A DNA stretch of 64,000 nt from an uncultured Bacteroidia bacterium (GTDB taxonomy: Bacteria > Bacteroidota > Bacteroidia > Bacteroidales > Prolixibacteraceae). The first letter of the stretch is position 1. Every line of letters begins with the position of its first letter. Made by a program: the position numbers and the translations under genes. The notes beneath the pieces are model-generated. The model worked only from the letters and a program-made list of their open reading frames with translations, did not search any database and was not told the DNA's origin. Shown here in pieces: positions 8,101 to 15,479 of this stretch. The stretch lies in the NCBI GenBank assembly GCA_903904515.1, contig CAIVCR010000068.1, forward strand, positions 53,814-117,813. Reading direction: 5' to 3'.

Positions 8101-10490
8101 AAACACACTCCCCACTTATCAGATGGAGACTGAGCTACACGGTATTAGCTTTTTATAATCACTGGAAAAGTCCTATTCGTGAAGGCTATAACGACAATCT
8201 GGAGACCATTAAAGCCTGCGTATTGAATGGTGATCATATCTTCACGGGATATTCTGTTGCCTTATACTTAAGATCAAGGATTGTAGCAGGTGACAATCTG
8301 AAAGAAATTATAGAAACCTCTGAAGAGCATTTATCACTGATCAGGAATAGGAAAGGGGGACTGGATTTTTTTCAATGCTTCCAACAGCTTGCGAAAGCAT
8401 TGAACGGTCAGACTAACGGTAGCAGCTGGGATGATGCAACTTTTAGCAGCTTCGAAACTTTGGAACGGCTGAACAAGGAAGGGAATATGACAAAGCTTGC
8501 TTTTTATCATGTAGCAGAAAGCTCCCATCTCTACCTCTTCGGCCAACCCAGAAAGGCTCTTGAAACCAGTCAGATTGTCCTTAAATATTCGGCTAATTTC
8601 CTGGGCGACATGCTCGAGGTATTTCATGCCGTTTTTACGTCACTTTCCATCTCTTCCTGTTTTGAAGAGATGAATTCCATCGAGAAGAAAAAATATCTGA
8701 AAGTATTTAAAAAGCATATTCATGACCTGAAACTTTGGGCAAAAGGTTGTCCTGAGAATTATGGACCGCACTACGCCCTGTTACAAGCTGAATTTTTCGC
8801 GCTAAATAACAGGTTTGAAAGAGCAATGCTGTTCTATGAACAAGCGATTAAATTAGCTTCAATGAACCGAATAACATACATTGAAGCTATTGCAAATGAA
8901 AGAATTGCCAGTATTTGTGCGAAAAGACAGCTGACCAAACAACGGCAAATTTATCTCACAGATGCCTGGGAAGCGTACCAAAAATGGGGTGCATACGGCA
9001 AATGCAGGCAACTTGAAGAGTTGCATCCGGATTTCTTGAAATCACAACTAAATATTGAAATAAAAGAGAAATCCGGGATCTACGCAGGCACTTTTGCTTC
9101 AAGCACCACAGCTCTCGACCTGGCGAGTGTTTTAAAAGCTTCACAAAGTATCGCGATGGAGGTGAAATATGATGAATTACTGAATAAGCTGATGCATATT
9201 ACTATTGAAAATGCAGGAGCGGAAAGAGGATGTTTGCTGCTTTCAATTGGTAATCAGCTATGTATTGAAGCAATAGGTATAACCGGCACAAATGAGATTG
9301 AAATTCTCCCTTCTGTTCCTTTGAGCGAGATGGATATCGTTCCAAATTCAATCGTGAATTATTGCTGGCGGTCGGAAGAAAATTTAGTAGTTAATGATGC
9401 ACTCAACGAAGAGCGATTTAATTTCGATCCTTATATTCAGAAATTTAAAATATTATCGGTTCTCTGCCTGCCAATTAAGGCTCAGGGAAAATTAACCGGA
9501 TTACTTTACCTTGAAAACAGACTTTTGAAAGGCGTTTTTAACAAAAACAGAATTGATCTGCTGCAAATGCTGTCCGGACAGATAGGAATTTCTATTGAAA
9601 ACGCCTTGCTTTATGAGAACCTCGAAGAAAAAGTAGCAGAGCGGACTAAAGAAATTGAAAAAGCGTATTCCGAGCTTAAAGATGCGCAGGCACTCCTGAT
9701 CCAATCCGAAAAAATGGCTTCTTTAGGCGAACTTACCGCAGGCATCGCCCACGAGATTCAGAACCCTTTGAACTTTGTGAATAATTTTTCGGAAATAAAT
9801 GGAGAATTGATTGATGAGTTGATTCAGGAAATTGAAAGTGGCAATCTGGATGAAGTAAAAGCCCTTGCCAATGATATTGCTGACAACGAACAAAAGATCT
9901 CACAACATGGGAAACGTGCGGAGGCGATTGTGAAAGGGATGCTCCAGCACAGTCGCAGCAGTACCGGAGTCAAAGAACCATGCAATATCAATGCACTGGC
10001 TGACGAATATTTACGGCTGGCTTATCATGGATTAAAGGCAAAAGATAATTCATTCAATGCTTCGATGATAACCGATTTTGATCCGACAATCGGAGCTATT
10101 AATATCATTCCTCAGGATATAGGCCGCGTAATTCTGAATTTGATTTCCAATGCGTTTTATGCCATAAATGTAAAGACGCAGCACGCGGTAGAGACGCAGC
10201 ACGCTGTAGAGACGCAGCGCGCTACGTCTCTACAGCCATACGAACCCACGGTCTGGGTTTCTACAAAAAAATCAGGAAATCATATCGAAATCCATGTTAA
10301 AGATAACGGTCCCGGCATACCGGCCCACATCCTTGAAAAGATCTTTCACCCCTTCTTTACCACCAAACCAGCCGGTGAAGGGACGGGGTTAGGATTATCG
10401 ATGAGTTATGATATTGTAAAGGCGCATGGCGGAGAAATTAAGGTGGATACAAAAGAGGGAGAGTTTACAGAATTCATTTTAGTGCTGTAA
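5124..10490 (+). CDS. Hybrid Ser/Thr protein kinase - AAA ATPase - GAF - histidine kinase, 1788 aa
   Basis: I start at the second Met (5124), where an ordinary kinase N-terminus begins and the methyltransferase ends; the upstream 13 codons read into the previous gene. Order of domains: Ser/Thr kinase (residues about 10-290; HKD 132-134, DFG 152-154, SPEQTGR activation end), AAA ATPase (GYSGVGKS at 333-340; LVIFLDD at 458-464), a long helical TPR-like region (about 650-1320), GAF (about 1345-1490), dimerisation helix with phospho-acceptor H1543 in AHEIQNPLNF, and HATPase with GPGIP near 1729 and GTGLGLS. This architecture is known from cyanobacterial multi-kinases. No response regulator lies nearby. 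A repeat is inserted between the N and G1 boxes (see 10170). Confidence 0.93.
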   Translation: MSSSEGQIIHSGYTVVRSLFKNERNEIIMAHRISDKKKVVLKQSVLLNENFLKISKLGHEYDILKDMDHAGIPKVFEILFDGKTVAMVQEYIDGTNLRKLIFEKQISRTEALNIAIQLADILHYIHQNGVIHKDINSGNLMITKDGILKLLDFGISSNLYIETNEILNVDQIEGTLTYISPEQTGRTAYSVTHSCDFYSFGVLLYELLAGKPPFDSIDPLEVIHFHLSRNPIPLTSIIPDLPKGLDMVVAKLMEKNPDERYHSAAGLKSDLMTIRRHYISKEQLHNFKAGSKDQIGHYKQSQKLYGREDELNELIGYYKNLQQLKSMLILVAGYSGVGKSELIRHIKFPIIQDKGTFISGKFDQFKKDIPYYAFIEAIQEFIKNLLAESADKINHWRERITVALGDNAGLITEVIPQLSRIIEKQPLVPKLQPAEQEARFHMVLLDFIYAFSTIENPLVIFLDDLQWADLSSLNLVKRILENPRQENILILGAYRDNEVEKGHPLLITLKQINESNCLVKVIHIMPLSEETTCRITADSFGMDQVQANELGSHVFGKTKGNPFFIHSFLKSLYDKKLVKKDSSEKWIWKQQEIDELGYTDNVIDLMTEGLITLPKHTQEILKYAAVLGNTFNLADLADITETSQTKVYTDLKPAIIGGYINSNDNKYRALALSSFRKDSHPDHQFSVETARFTFSHDKVQQSAYNSIASNSLAALHLRIGRLLLQNRAESFIQEGIFELLNHFAISYQLIENKNEKERIAQLCLIAGRKAKDSTSYNFGVHFLKVAKYLLGNNSWEKNYSLTYDVLSELGECEYLNDNQIDAEIYFNEIVGNARTKFEKLKVYYIHSSLYLKIGNTSESLRIGLEAVKLYDIRFPENKTAIKVATLFKMAKYLFSFSTKYRNPEPLFHLRDCKDEEIIALNKFLIDVATSAYQQDQNLMMLVIFKIVKLYLEKGFTDASGWGFSGFSVVVLSALKMQKRGFNLWEITMKLHQKTHSPLIRWRLSYTVLAFYNHWKSPIREGYNDNLETIKACVLNGDHIFTGYSVALYLRSRIVAGDNLKEIIETSEEHLSLIRNRKGGLDFFQCFQQLAKALNGQTNGSSWDDATFSSFETLERLNKEGNMTKLAFYHVAESSHLYLFGQPRKALETSQIVLKYSANFLGDMLEVFHAVFTSLSISSCFEEMNSIEKKKYLKVFKKHIHDLKLWAKGCPENYGPHYALLQAEFFALNNRFERAMLFYEQAIKLASMNRITYIEAIANERIASICAKRQLTKQRQIYLTDAWEAYQKWGAYGKCRQLEELHPDFLKSQLNIEIKEKSGIYAGTFASSTTALDLASVLKASQSIAMEVKYDELLNKLMHITIENAGAERGCLLLSIGNQLCIEAIGITGTNEIEILPSVPLSEMDIVPNSIVNYCWRSEENLVVNDALNEERFNFDPYIQKFKILSVLCLPIKAQGKLTGLLYLENRLLKGVFNKNRIDLLQMLSGQIGISIENALLYENLEEKVAERTKEIEKAYSELKDAQALLIQSEKMASLGELTAGIAHEIQNPLNFVNNFSEINGELIDELIQEIESGNLDEVKALANDIADNEQKISQHGKRAEAIVKGMLQHSRSSTGVKEPCNINALADEYLRLAYHGLKAKDNSFNASMITDFDPTIGAINIIPQDIGRVILNLISNAFYAINVKTQHAVETQHAVETQRATSLQPYEPTVWVSTKKSGNHIEIHVKDNGPGIPAHILEKIFHPFFTTKPAGEGTGLGLSMSYDIVKAHGGEIKVDTKEGEFTEFILVL
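10170..10233 (+). repeat. Three in-frame 18-bp tandem units plus inverted copy inside the histidine kinase
   Basis: Units gtaaagacgcagcacgcg (10170), gtagagacgcagcacgct (10188) and gtagagacgcagcgcgct (10206) are followed by acgtctctac, which pairs with gtagagacg to make a palindrome. They encode VKTQHA-VETQHA-VETQRA. The unit resembles the gtagagacg...cgtctctac palindromes scattered through cyanobacterial and Bacteroidota genomes. Confidence 0.85.
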
Positions 10491-10558
10491 CGTCGGTTTA
10501 AACAAATGAACATTTTTATTTCTTAAACATTATTTATTAAAAACCAAAATTAATCATC

Positions 10559-11002
10559 ATGGCAACAGTATCAATTTATTTCAACTTCATGGGAAATGCT
10601 GAAGAAGCATTTGAATTCTACAAAAAGGCTTTTAAATCAGAATATTCTGCTCCTATCATGCGGATGAAAGACATTCCGGCACAACCAGGTATGCCGGTAC
10701 TTTCAGAAGCCGAACAAAACAAAGTAATGCATGTTGCATTACCTATCCTCGGCGGCACAGAGATTATGGCAACAGACGTGCTTGAAAGCATGGGGCACAA
10801 ACTGATTGAAGGGAATAACATATCAATCAGTTTAAATCCTGATACTAAAGAAGAAGCTGACCGTTTATACAACGAACTATCTCAATCCGGAACTGAATGT
10901 GCTCCACCCCATGATGAATTCTGGGGTTACTGGGGAACCTGCAGGGACCAGTTTGGAATTCGCTGGATGTTTAACATGGCAAGTCAGCCACTTAATCAAT
11001 AA
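10559..11002 (+). CDS. VOC-family (PhnB/glyoxalase-like) protein
   Basis: A 147-residue protein of the vicinal-oxygen-chelate superfamily, PhnB/3-demethylubiquinone-methyltransferase-like group: it opens with VSIYFNFMGNAEEAFEFYKKAF, contains MHVALPILGGTEIMATDV, and ends with the typical FWGYWGTCRDQFGIRWMFN. Members fold as paired beta-alpha-beta-beta-beta modules; most are of unknown substrate and few of this group retain a full metal site. It is 68 bp after the giant kinase and 11 bp before an AHSA1 gene, a pairing often seen in Bacteroidota and actinobacteria. A paralogue lies at 11824 on the other strand. Confidence 0.88.
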   Translation: MATVSIYFNFMGNAEEAFEFYKKAFKSEYSAPIMRMKDIPAQPGMPVLSEAEQNKVMHVALPILGGTEIMATDVLESMGHKLIEGNNISISLNPDTKEEADRLYNELSQSGTECAPPHDEFWGYWGTCRDQFGIRWMFNMASQPLNQ

Positions 11003-11013
11003 GATAAAGTTGT

Positions 11014-11463
11014 ATGGAAACCAATAGCGTATCATTACACCGGGTTATTAATGCCTCTCCCGAAAAAATTTACCGTGCATTCACCGATCCAATTGCGATG
11101 GCATCATGGATTCCACCTTATGGATTTTTATGTGTTGTTCATAGTATGGATGTACGACAAGGGGGAAGCTACCGGATGTCATTTATCAATTTCTCCACCG
11201 GAAACGGAAATTCATTTGGTGGCACCTACCTGGAATTGAGGCCCAATGAATTTATCAAATACTCCGACAAATTTGAAGACCCGAATTTACCGGGTGAGAT
11301 GGTTACCTCTGTTTTGCTCGAAAAAGTTTTATGCGGCACAGAACTTAAAATTACCCAGGATGGGATTCCTTCGGTTATACCTACCGAGATGTGCTATTTG
11401 GGGTGGCAGGATTCGCTGGAAAAACTCAAAAAACTCGTTGAGCCTGAAATTCCGGATGCGTGA
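11014..11463 (+). CDS. SRPBCC/AHSA1-domain protein
   Basis: A 149-residue START-like (SRPBCC) protein. The opening SLHRVINASPEKIYRAFTDPIAMASWIPP is the standard AHSA1 N-terminal strand-helix, and SFGGTYLELRPNEFIKYSDKF plus the closing YLGWQDSLEKLKKLVEPE match the rest of the fold. These proteins bind hydrophobic ligands in a helix-grip cavity; function in bacteria is usually unknown. It follows the VOC gene by 11 bp and is presumably co-transcribed with it. Two other-frame ORFs across the same span are shadows. Confidence 0.85.
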   Translation: METNSVSLHRVINASPEKIYRAFTDPIAMASWIPPYGFLCVVHSMDVRQGGSYRMSFINFSTGNGNSFGGTYLELRPNEFIKYSDKFEDPNLPGEMVTSVLLEKVLCGTELKITQDGIPSVIPTEMCYLGWQDSLEKLKKLVEPEIPDA

Positions 11464-11630
11464 TTATTGAAACATATCTGCTCATGTATACGCAAACCCA
11501 ATCAATGACAAAAACTTTCCTGCCTGGTATTTTTGGCTAAGTATTGAGAATAATTGGATTTCGAATTTTAGAGACCGAGAGTTTGCTGTTTTGTAATCCC
11601 TTCGTTGCAAAATAAGTCTAGATGTTTCCA

Positions 11631-11693
11631 CCACAGATTACTCAGATTGACACAGATTAAAACCCCATTTTTCTAAATCTGTGTAATCTGTGG
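11631..11693. repeat. Inverted repeat of the ccacagattacacagatt type
   Basis: The arms ccacagattactcagatt (11631-11648) and aatctgtgtaatctgtgg (11676-11693) pair at 17 of 18 positions. From memory, this word is a common dispersed palindrome in Bacteroidota genomes. Confidence 0.75.
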
Positions 11694-11752
11694 TAAAATA
11701 TTTTGTACCCAATTCTATTTACCTATTAATTTAAATGTGTAATAAATTATAC

Positions 11753-11795
11753 ATAAGACTTCGTGTGATCCATACGACCCAGCATGAAGTCTTAT
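11753..11795. terminator. Hairpin between convergent genes, possible bidirectional terminator
   Basis: ataagacttc (11753-11762) and gaagtcttat (11786-11795) pair perfectly, and the stem can be extended inward with wobble pairs. It sits just past the stop of the minus-strand VOC gene, and a short T-rich stretch follows on the plus strand. Position and symmetry fit a terminator. Confidence 0.45.
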
Positions 11796-11823
11796 TTGTT
11801 TGTGGTTCGTTGTTTTTCTCCAG

Positions 11824-12261
11824 TTAAAATTGTCCGTTATATTTTGGGTCAAAATCTACCATCCATTCGATGCCGTATTTGTCTCTAAACATTCCAAAGT
11901 AAGAGCCCCAGGGGCTGTCACACATTGGCACCTCAATTTGTCCGCCTACCGAAAGTCCATTAAATAAGTGGTCTGCTTCTTCTTTGCTTTCAGCACTTAC
12001 AGAAATTTTACTTCTGTTTTCGTTTTCATTGGTCCGTCCCATACTTTCCGGAACGTCATTTGCCATTAAAATAGTTTTCCCAATAGGCAAAGCAATATGC
12101 ATTATTTTATTCGCTTCATGCTCTGCTACCGTGAATTCCTCACTTTCGAGGTCTTTGAAACGCCTAATTTTTGCGAACTCTCCGCCAAAAACTGATTTGT
12201 AAAATGTAAATGCTTCTTCGGCATTTCCGTTGAAGTTAATGTGAGGATTGATTTGAGCCAT
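11824..12261 (-). CDS. VOC-family (PhnB-like) protein, second copy
   Basis: A 145-residue VOC-fold protein, paralogous to the one at 10559: INPHINFNGNAEEAFTFYKSVFGGEF at the start, IMHIALPIGKTILMANDVPESMG in the middle and WGSYFGMFRDKYGIEWMVDFD at the end. The group usually has a modified metal site, and the substrate is unknown. It is monocistronic as far as can be seen, with the S23-like gene 48 bp upstream on the same strand. Similarity to 10559 is clear over the full length but well diverged, so this is not a recent duplication. Confidence 0.87.
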   Translation of the reverse strand: MAQINPHINFNGNAEEAFTFYKSVFGGEFAKIRRFKDLESEEFTVAEHEANKIMHIALPIGKTILMANDVPESMGRTNENENRSKISVSAESKEEADHLFNGLSVGGQIEVPMCDSPWGSYFGMFRDKYGIEWMVDFDPKYNGQF

Positions 12262-12285
12262 TTTATTATTTTTTTAGGTTATCAA

Positions 12286-12321
12286 ATTGACGATTTACGA
12301 TTGACGATTTACGATTTATGG
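12286..12321. repeat. Tandem gattgacgatttac array, left arm
   Basis: Alternating words attgacgattt and acgattgacg form about 36 bp overlapping the 3' end of the four-helix-bundle gene, including its stop codon. It is the inverted counterpart of the array at 12684. Confidence 0.8.
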
Positions 12322-12677
12322 ATTTGCTTTTGCCTCATTGTTTTGATTGAAGCGACGACGATGGCAGTAATTTCATTGACCTCCTTTTTAACGTTAACAA
12401 TTCTTGCTGAATCAATTAACCCGCTTTCTTCCAAAACGTCTAACCAATATTGTGTTTCGTCTGCTTCTTCCTCCACAATTTTAAGTTTATTGTTAAAATC
12501 TGGATCTGATTTTGCCCGACAAGCAGCCCGGTAATTAGCACCAACAGATGTGGAACTTCTGACTATCTGTTTCGCAATAATCCAGGCTGATGGCTTGTTC
12601 GGCAACTCATCAATAAGCTTAATTATTTCTATGCCTATCAGCTTAGTCCTTTTCTTAATTTGTTCCTGCACAACCAT
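12309..12677 (-). CDS. Four-helix-bundle protein of the S23/IVP family
   Basis: A 122-residue protein with the hallmarks of the S23 ribosomal-intervening-sequence/four-helix-bundle family (TIGR02436 type): KLIGIEIIKLIDELPNKPS, IAKQIVRSSTSVGANYRAAC and VEEEADETQYWLDVLEESGLI. The SxSVGANYREA-like helix is its most conserved part. Relatives occur within 23S rRNA insertions, and Avd, the accessory protein of diversity-generating retroelements, shares the fold. Here it is not in an rRNA operon but is framed by inverted repeat arrays (12286 and 12684), and its last codons and stop lie in the left array. A TATCTTTG promoter element is upstream. Molecular role unknown. Confidence 0.9.
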   Translation of the reverse strand: MVVQEQIKKRTKLIGIEIIKLIDELPNKPSAWIIAKQIVRSSTSVGANYRAACRAKSDPDFNNKLKIVEEEADETQYWLDVLEESGLIDSARIVNVKKEVNEITAIVVASIKTMRQKQIHKS

Positions 12678-12683
12678 AAATCT

Positions 12684-12724
12684 AAAATCGTCAATCGTAA
12701 ATCGTCAATCGTAAATCGCAAATC
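12684..12724. repeat. Tandem gtaaatcgtcaatc array, right arm
   Basis: About 41 bp of aaatcgtcaatcgtaaatcg-type units lie in the 5' leader of the S23-like gene. The reverse complement matches the array at 12286, including a flanking gatttatgg word, so the gene sits between inverted repeats. Confidence 0.8.
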
Positions 12725-12731
12725 AAACATT

Positions 12732-12739
12732 CAAAGATA
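12732..12739 (-). promoter_or_regulatory. Bacteroidota -7 element TATCTTTG for the S23-like gene
   Basis: On the minus strand TATCTTTG matches TAnnTTTG exactly. A near-TTTG (CTTG) lies about 22 bp upstream. The predicted transcript would carry the repeat array in a leader of about 55 nt. Confidence 0.5.
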
Positions 12740-12907
12740 CAATTATCCGTGGGTGTGCTGACAAGAAAACAGATCCTTTGCTTCCGAAAATTCTTGGGAT
12801 GGTGTAGTGATGGCTCTGGTCGATATTTTTGAGAAATGGGTGAGGTTGGATGGTTCAGGGAACTTGGATTTGTTTAAATCAATGGTGGGTCTTGTGGTTT
12901 TTGGATT

Positions 12908-12967
12908 GTTACTTACGTAGGAATCTACGTGCAGGGGTGGCTTTCGGGTAGCTGATGTTAGCAACCG
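12908..12967 (-). repeat. Cassette-boundary-like repeat, copy 1
   Basis: On the minus strand it reads GGTTGCTAACATCAGCT, CCCG, CACCCCTGC, then a perfect hairpin ACGTAG-gaat-CTACGT. The same end blocks recur in copy 2 at 14292 with a much longer middle. The rest of the 12725-13070 gap shows no credible gene. Confidence 0.6.
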
Positions 12968-13070
12968 TAATTTTATGTTGTCTTAAAATTTGTTTTAAGT
13001 GGGCATCAAGCCATCGCAACGAACTGAATAAAAGCTGCTTTATATTGCTTGTTACTTGCTTGCATTTATT

Positions 13071-14174
13071 TCATTTTTTCAATTCATAATTTGTACTTCT
13101 TCCTCCTGCCGCCTCTTTTTGCAATACTTCCTTATTTATCAAGTCATTAATATCCCGAATTGCGGTGTCTTTTGAACATTTTGAAATTTTAGCCCATTTC
13201 ATAGAAGTCAGTTTACCTTCAAACCCATCCAATAATTTATTTAGTACCTTTTTCTGTCTCTCATTAATTAATGTTTTTGAATGTTTGTTCCAGAAATCCG
13301 CTTTTAATAAAACGCTTATCAGAACTTTATCTGTTGCTTTTAAAGCATTAACCAAACAACCCAGAAACCATTTTATCCATTCGGATATATCAAGGTCCCC
13401 TTTTTGGGTATTTTCAAGTATTTCATAGTATTCTTTTCTTTCTAATCTAATTTGAGCTGACATACTATAAAATCGTTGATTGCTATTATCCGATTGGGCT
13501 AATAGCATATCAGTTAATGCTCTTGCAATTCTTCCATTTCCATCCTGAAATGGGTGTATTGTAACAAACCAAAGATGAGCAATCGCAGCTTTAATAACCA
13601 AATCAATTTTATTTTCTTCGTTAAACCATGTAAGAAAACGATTCATTTCCATTTCAATTAAATCAGCATCGGGAGCTTGAAAATGAACTTTTTCTCTTCC
13701 CACAGTACCAGATACAACTTGCATTTGTCCGGATGTATCTTTTCTCCAATTAGCAACTGTAATTTTAAATATCCCACTTCTTCCAGTTGGAAACAATGCT
13801 GCGTGCCAATCAAAAAGTCTATCGGTTGTCAAAGGTTTAAAGCAATTTCGGGTTGCATCAATGATCATTTCAACCATCCCATCTACATTGCTATCAGACA
13901 TAATTGCTACAGCAAATTCAATTCCTAATCTTTGAGCAATTGAAGAACGGACTTGCTCAGGATTTAAGAGTTCTCCTTCAATCTCTGCCGATTTTAATAC
14001 GTCCAAAGTTAAAATTTCAAGTAAAGCTTCATCTCGTAATTCAAAACCTAGAGATTCCATTTTACCCATTAAACGTCCTTGTAGATTTCTCGCTTCACTT
14101 AACAGATTAACAAACTCGTTGTTATTCCATGTGAAATTTGGCCAATTGTCTTTCTGATGTATATAATATCCCAT
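13071..14174 (-). CDS. Fic-domain protein (AMPylator family) with DUF4172-type N-terminus
   Basis: 367 residues from the ATG at 14174. The ORF track begins seven codons earlier at a TTG, but that TTG abuts a TATATTTG promoter element, and MGYYIHQKDNWPNFTW is the usual start of this family. The Fic motif HPFQDGNGR (catalytic His about residue 207) is intact. An N-terminal inhibitory helix SAEIEGE, with Glu about residue 66, fits the (S/T)xxxE(G/N) consensus, so this is a self-inhibited class II Fic protein. The C-terminal 80 residues look like a winged helix-turn-helix (KDTAIRDINDLINKEVLQ). The family transfers AMP to protein hydroxyls. Target unknown. It lies between two cassette-like repeats. 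Confidence 0.92.
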   Translation of the reverse strand: MGYYIHQKDNWPNFTWNNNEFVNLLSEARNLQGRLMGKMESLGFELRDEALLEILTLDVLKSAEIEGELLNPEQVRSSIAQRLGIEFAVAIMSDSNVDGMVEMIIDATRNCFKPLTTDRLFDWHAALFPTGRSGIFKITVANWRKDTSGQMQVVSGTVGREKVHFQAPDADLIEMEMNRFLTWFNEENKIDLVIKAAIAHLWFVTIHPFQDGNGRIARALTDMLLAQSDNSNQRFYSMSAQIRLERKEYYEILENTQKGDLDISEWIKWFLGCLVNALKATDKVLISVLLKADFWNKHSKTLINERQKKVLNKLLDGFEGKLTSMKWAKISKCSKDTAIRDINDLINKEVLQKEAAGGRSTNYELKK

Positions 14175-14192
14175 TCGTCTTAAATATTGCAA

Positions 14193-14200
14193 CAAATATA
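14193..14200 (-). promoter_or_regulatory. -7 promoter element TATATTTG for the Fic gene
   Basis: Exact TAnnTTTG match on the minus strand, about 20 nt upstream of the ATG at 14174. No clear -33 TTTG. It supports the shorter start for the Fic protein. Confidence 0.45.
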
Positions 14201-14291
14201 CAGCTTATTCGTTGCAATCTAAGATTACCGTTGCACTATTTGCGTTGAATAGGCTCGTTATTCGATGCATTGTGCTCATTTATGCTTGCAT

Positions 14292-14428
14292 GTAACGTAA
14301 GAAGCTATACGCAGGGGCGGATTGCGGGTTCCGAGTCCTCGGGATCAAGCCGAAAAGCAGCCCGGGCGGAAGGACACACCCCGAAAACCAATGCTGCAGC
14401 ACTTGCCGGGAAGCTGATGTTAGCAATC
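14292..14428 (-). repeat. Cassette-boundary-like repeat, copy 2
   Basis: It starts directly after the stop of the protease gene. On the minus strand: GATTGCTAACATCAGCT, CCCG, a G+C-rich middle of about 90 nt, then CCGCCCCTGCGTATAGC and TTACGTTAC. The ends match copy 1 (12908); the middle does not. A conserved-end, variable-middle palindromic layout just after a stop codon resembles integron attC sites. Confidence 0.6.
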
Positions 14429-14429
14429 G

Positions 14430-15446
14430 TCAAGAGTTAATATGTCCATTTATTCTGTCGATAACGTTTGCCAATGGAGTTGCAATTGCGTTAATCCATT
14501 GAAAGTTTCCACTTCTGTCATTATCTATTGTTAGCTGAATTGGACAAGCTTCGCTTTGTATTGCATTTACCTTAAACGAATTTGTCTGCGTGTCAAATAT
14601 AATATATGGTGCTCCGGATGATCCGAAACGGAAGTACCCTTTAATTAAATATCGTAAACCTTGAAAAATATAATTTCCACCAACTCTGTCAGGTTGCATG
14701 TTCCATTGATCTACAAGACCTTCTATATTTGCCTCGTTAAGTAATCTTCCTGGAGTCAAGTCGGAAGGAGCAGTTTGTAAGCAATAAAAATTCTTATTTG
14801 TTACGTCATATACTTCAGGATCAATTTCAAAACTAGGAATCATGTCAATAATACTTTGATGAGTATTTACAATCTTGTATAGTGCCACATCATCTTCTGT
14901 AAAAGATTCAACTAATTCTGTTTCTATAAAATAAGTTTGTCTTTGGGAAATAGGATCTAAAACAATATTAATAGGATTAAAATTGCTATGTGCAATAGCA
15001 TTTTTATAATATTGCGCTGCTCGTTGCTGAATAATTAGATAAGGTTTGCATATTTGATTTTGGTAAAGAGTTGCAAATCTCGTGTCGTAGTTTATCCTTT
15101 TTAAAATGGCAATAATTTGATCGTGGTCATTTTGATTATTTGTATTTAGATACCTCTTTTGTGTAACGTTGTCAAGCAAATACCATAAATTTAATTGTGC
15201 GAATTCTCCGGCAGTTAAATGTGGAACAATGTCTGCTTGAAATTGAGCATCTATCAATGATCTAAAAATTGTCAATTCGCCTTTTAAAGCATGAGCTACA
15301 CTCAATATGTAACCTTTCCCAATGTGAAAGGCACAAATATTATTGTCGAATTGCCTTCTGAGGGGTTCATTGTCATTGTGGACAGCCATTATTCTAAAAA
15401 GAGGTGATGTCTGATCATTGATTGCTGCTAATTTCTGTTCTTTCAT
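14430..15446 (-). CDS. Trypsin-like serine protease-fold protein, 338 aa
   Basis: The chymotrypsin-like triad is visible: His in YILSVAHAL (about residue 52), Asp in ESFTEDDVALYKI (about 187-188) and Ser in RFGSSGAPYII (about 282), the GxSG nucleophile loop. There is no signal peptide, so it is probably cytoplasmic, unlike DegP-type enzymes; no PDZ domain follows. A roughly 100-residue helical insertion (residues 75-170) lies between the His and Asp regions. Cytoplasmic trypsin-like proteins without signal peptides occur as effectors or activators in bacterial conflict systems. Its stop runs straight into repeat copy 2, and a GTTAGCAACC word is 20 nt upstream of the start. Protease fold fairly sure; role inferred only. 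Confidence 0.75.
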   Translation of the reverse strand: MKEQKLAAINDQTSPLFRIMAVHNDNEPLRRQFDNNICAFHIGKGYILSVAHALKGELTIFRSLIDAQFQADIVPHLTAGEFAQLNLWYLLDNVTQKRYLNTNNQNDHDQIIAILKRINYDTRFATLYQNQICKPYLIIQQRAAQYYKNAIAHSNFNPINIVLDPISQRQTYFIETELVESFTEDDVALYKIVNTHQSIIDMIPSFEIDPEVYDVTNKNFYCLQTAPSDLTPGRLLNEANIEGLVDQWNMQPDRVGGNYIFQGLRYLIKGYFRFGSSGAPYIIFDTQTNSFKVNAIQSEACPIQLTIDNDRSGNFQWINAIATPLANVIDRINGHINS

Positions 15447-15471
15447 GACTAGTCTATTTAATGGTTGCTAA

Positions 15472-15479
15472 CAAATTTA
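15472..15479 (-). promoter_or_regulatory. -7 promoter element TAAATTTG for the protease gene
   Basis: Exact TAnnTTTG match on the minus strand, 26 nt upstream of the ATG at 15446, overlapping the GTTAGC word at the cassette edge. No matching -33 TTTG. Confidence 0.4.

Larger units (their letters stand above)
11464..11823. other. Convergent intergenic region with two palindromes
   Basis: Lies between convergent genes (AHSA1 on plus, VOC on minus). It contains an interrupted inverted repeat at 11631-11693 and a hairpin at 11753-11795, listed separately; no ORF seen. Confidence 0.6.

Noticed and set aside
12743-12964. 73-residue minus-strand ORF
   Set aside because: Its N-terminal codons lie in the cassette-like repeat and the composition is not protein-like; no promoter.
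14327-14350. tRNA T-arm-like sequence gggttccgagtcc
   Set aside because: No acceptor, D or anticodon arms can be formed around it; it is part of the cassette-like repeat.
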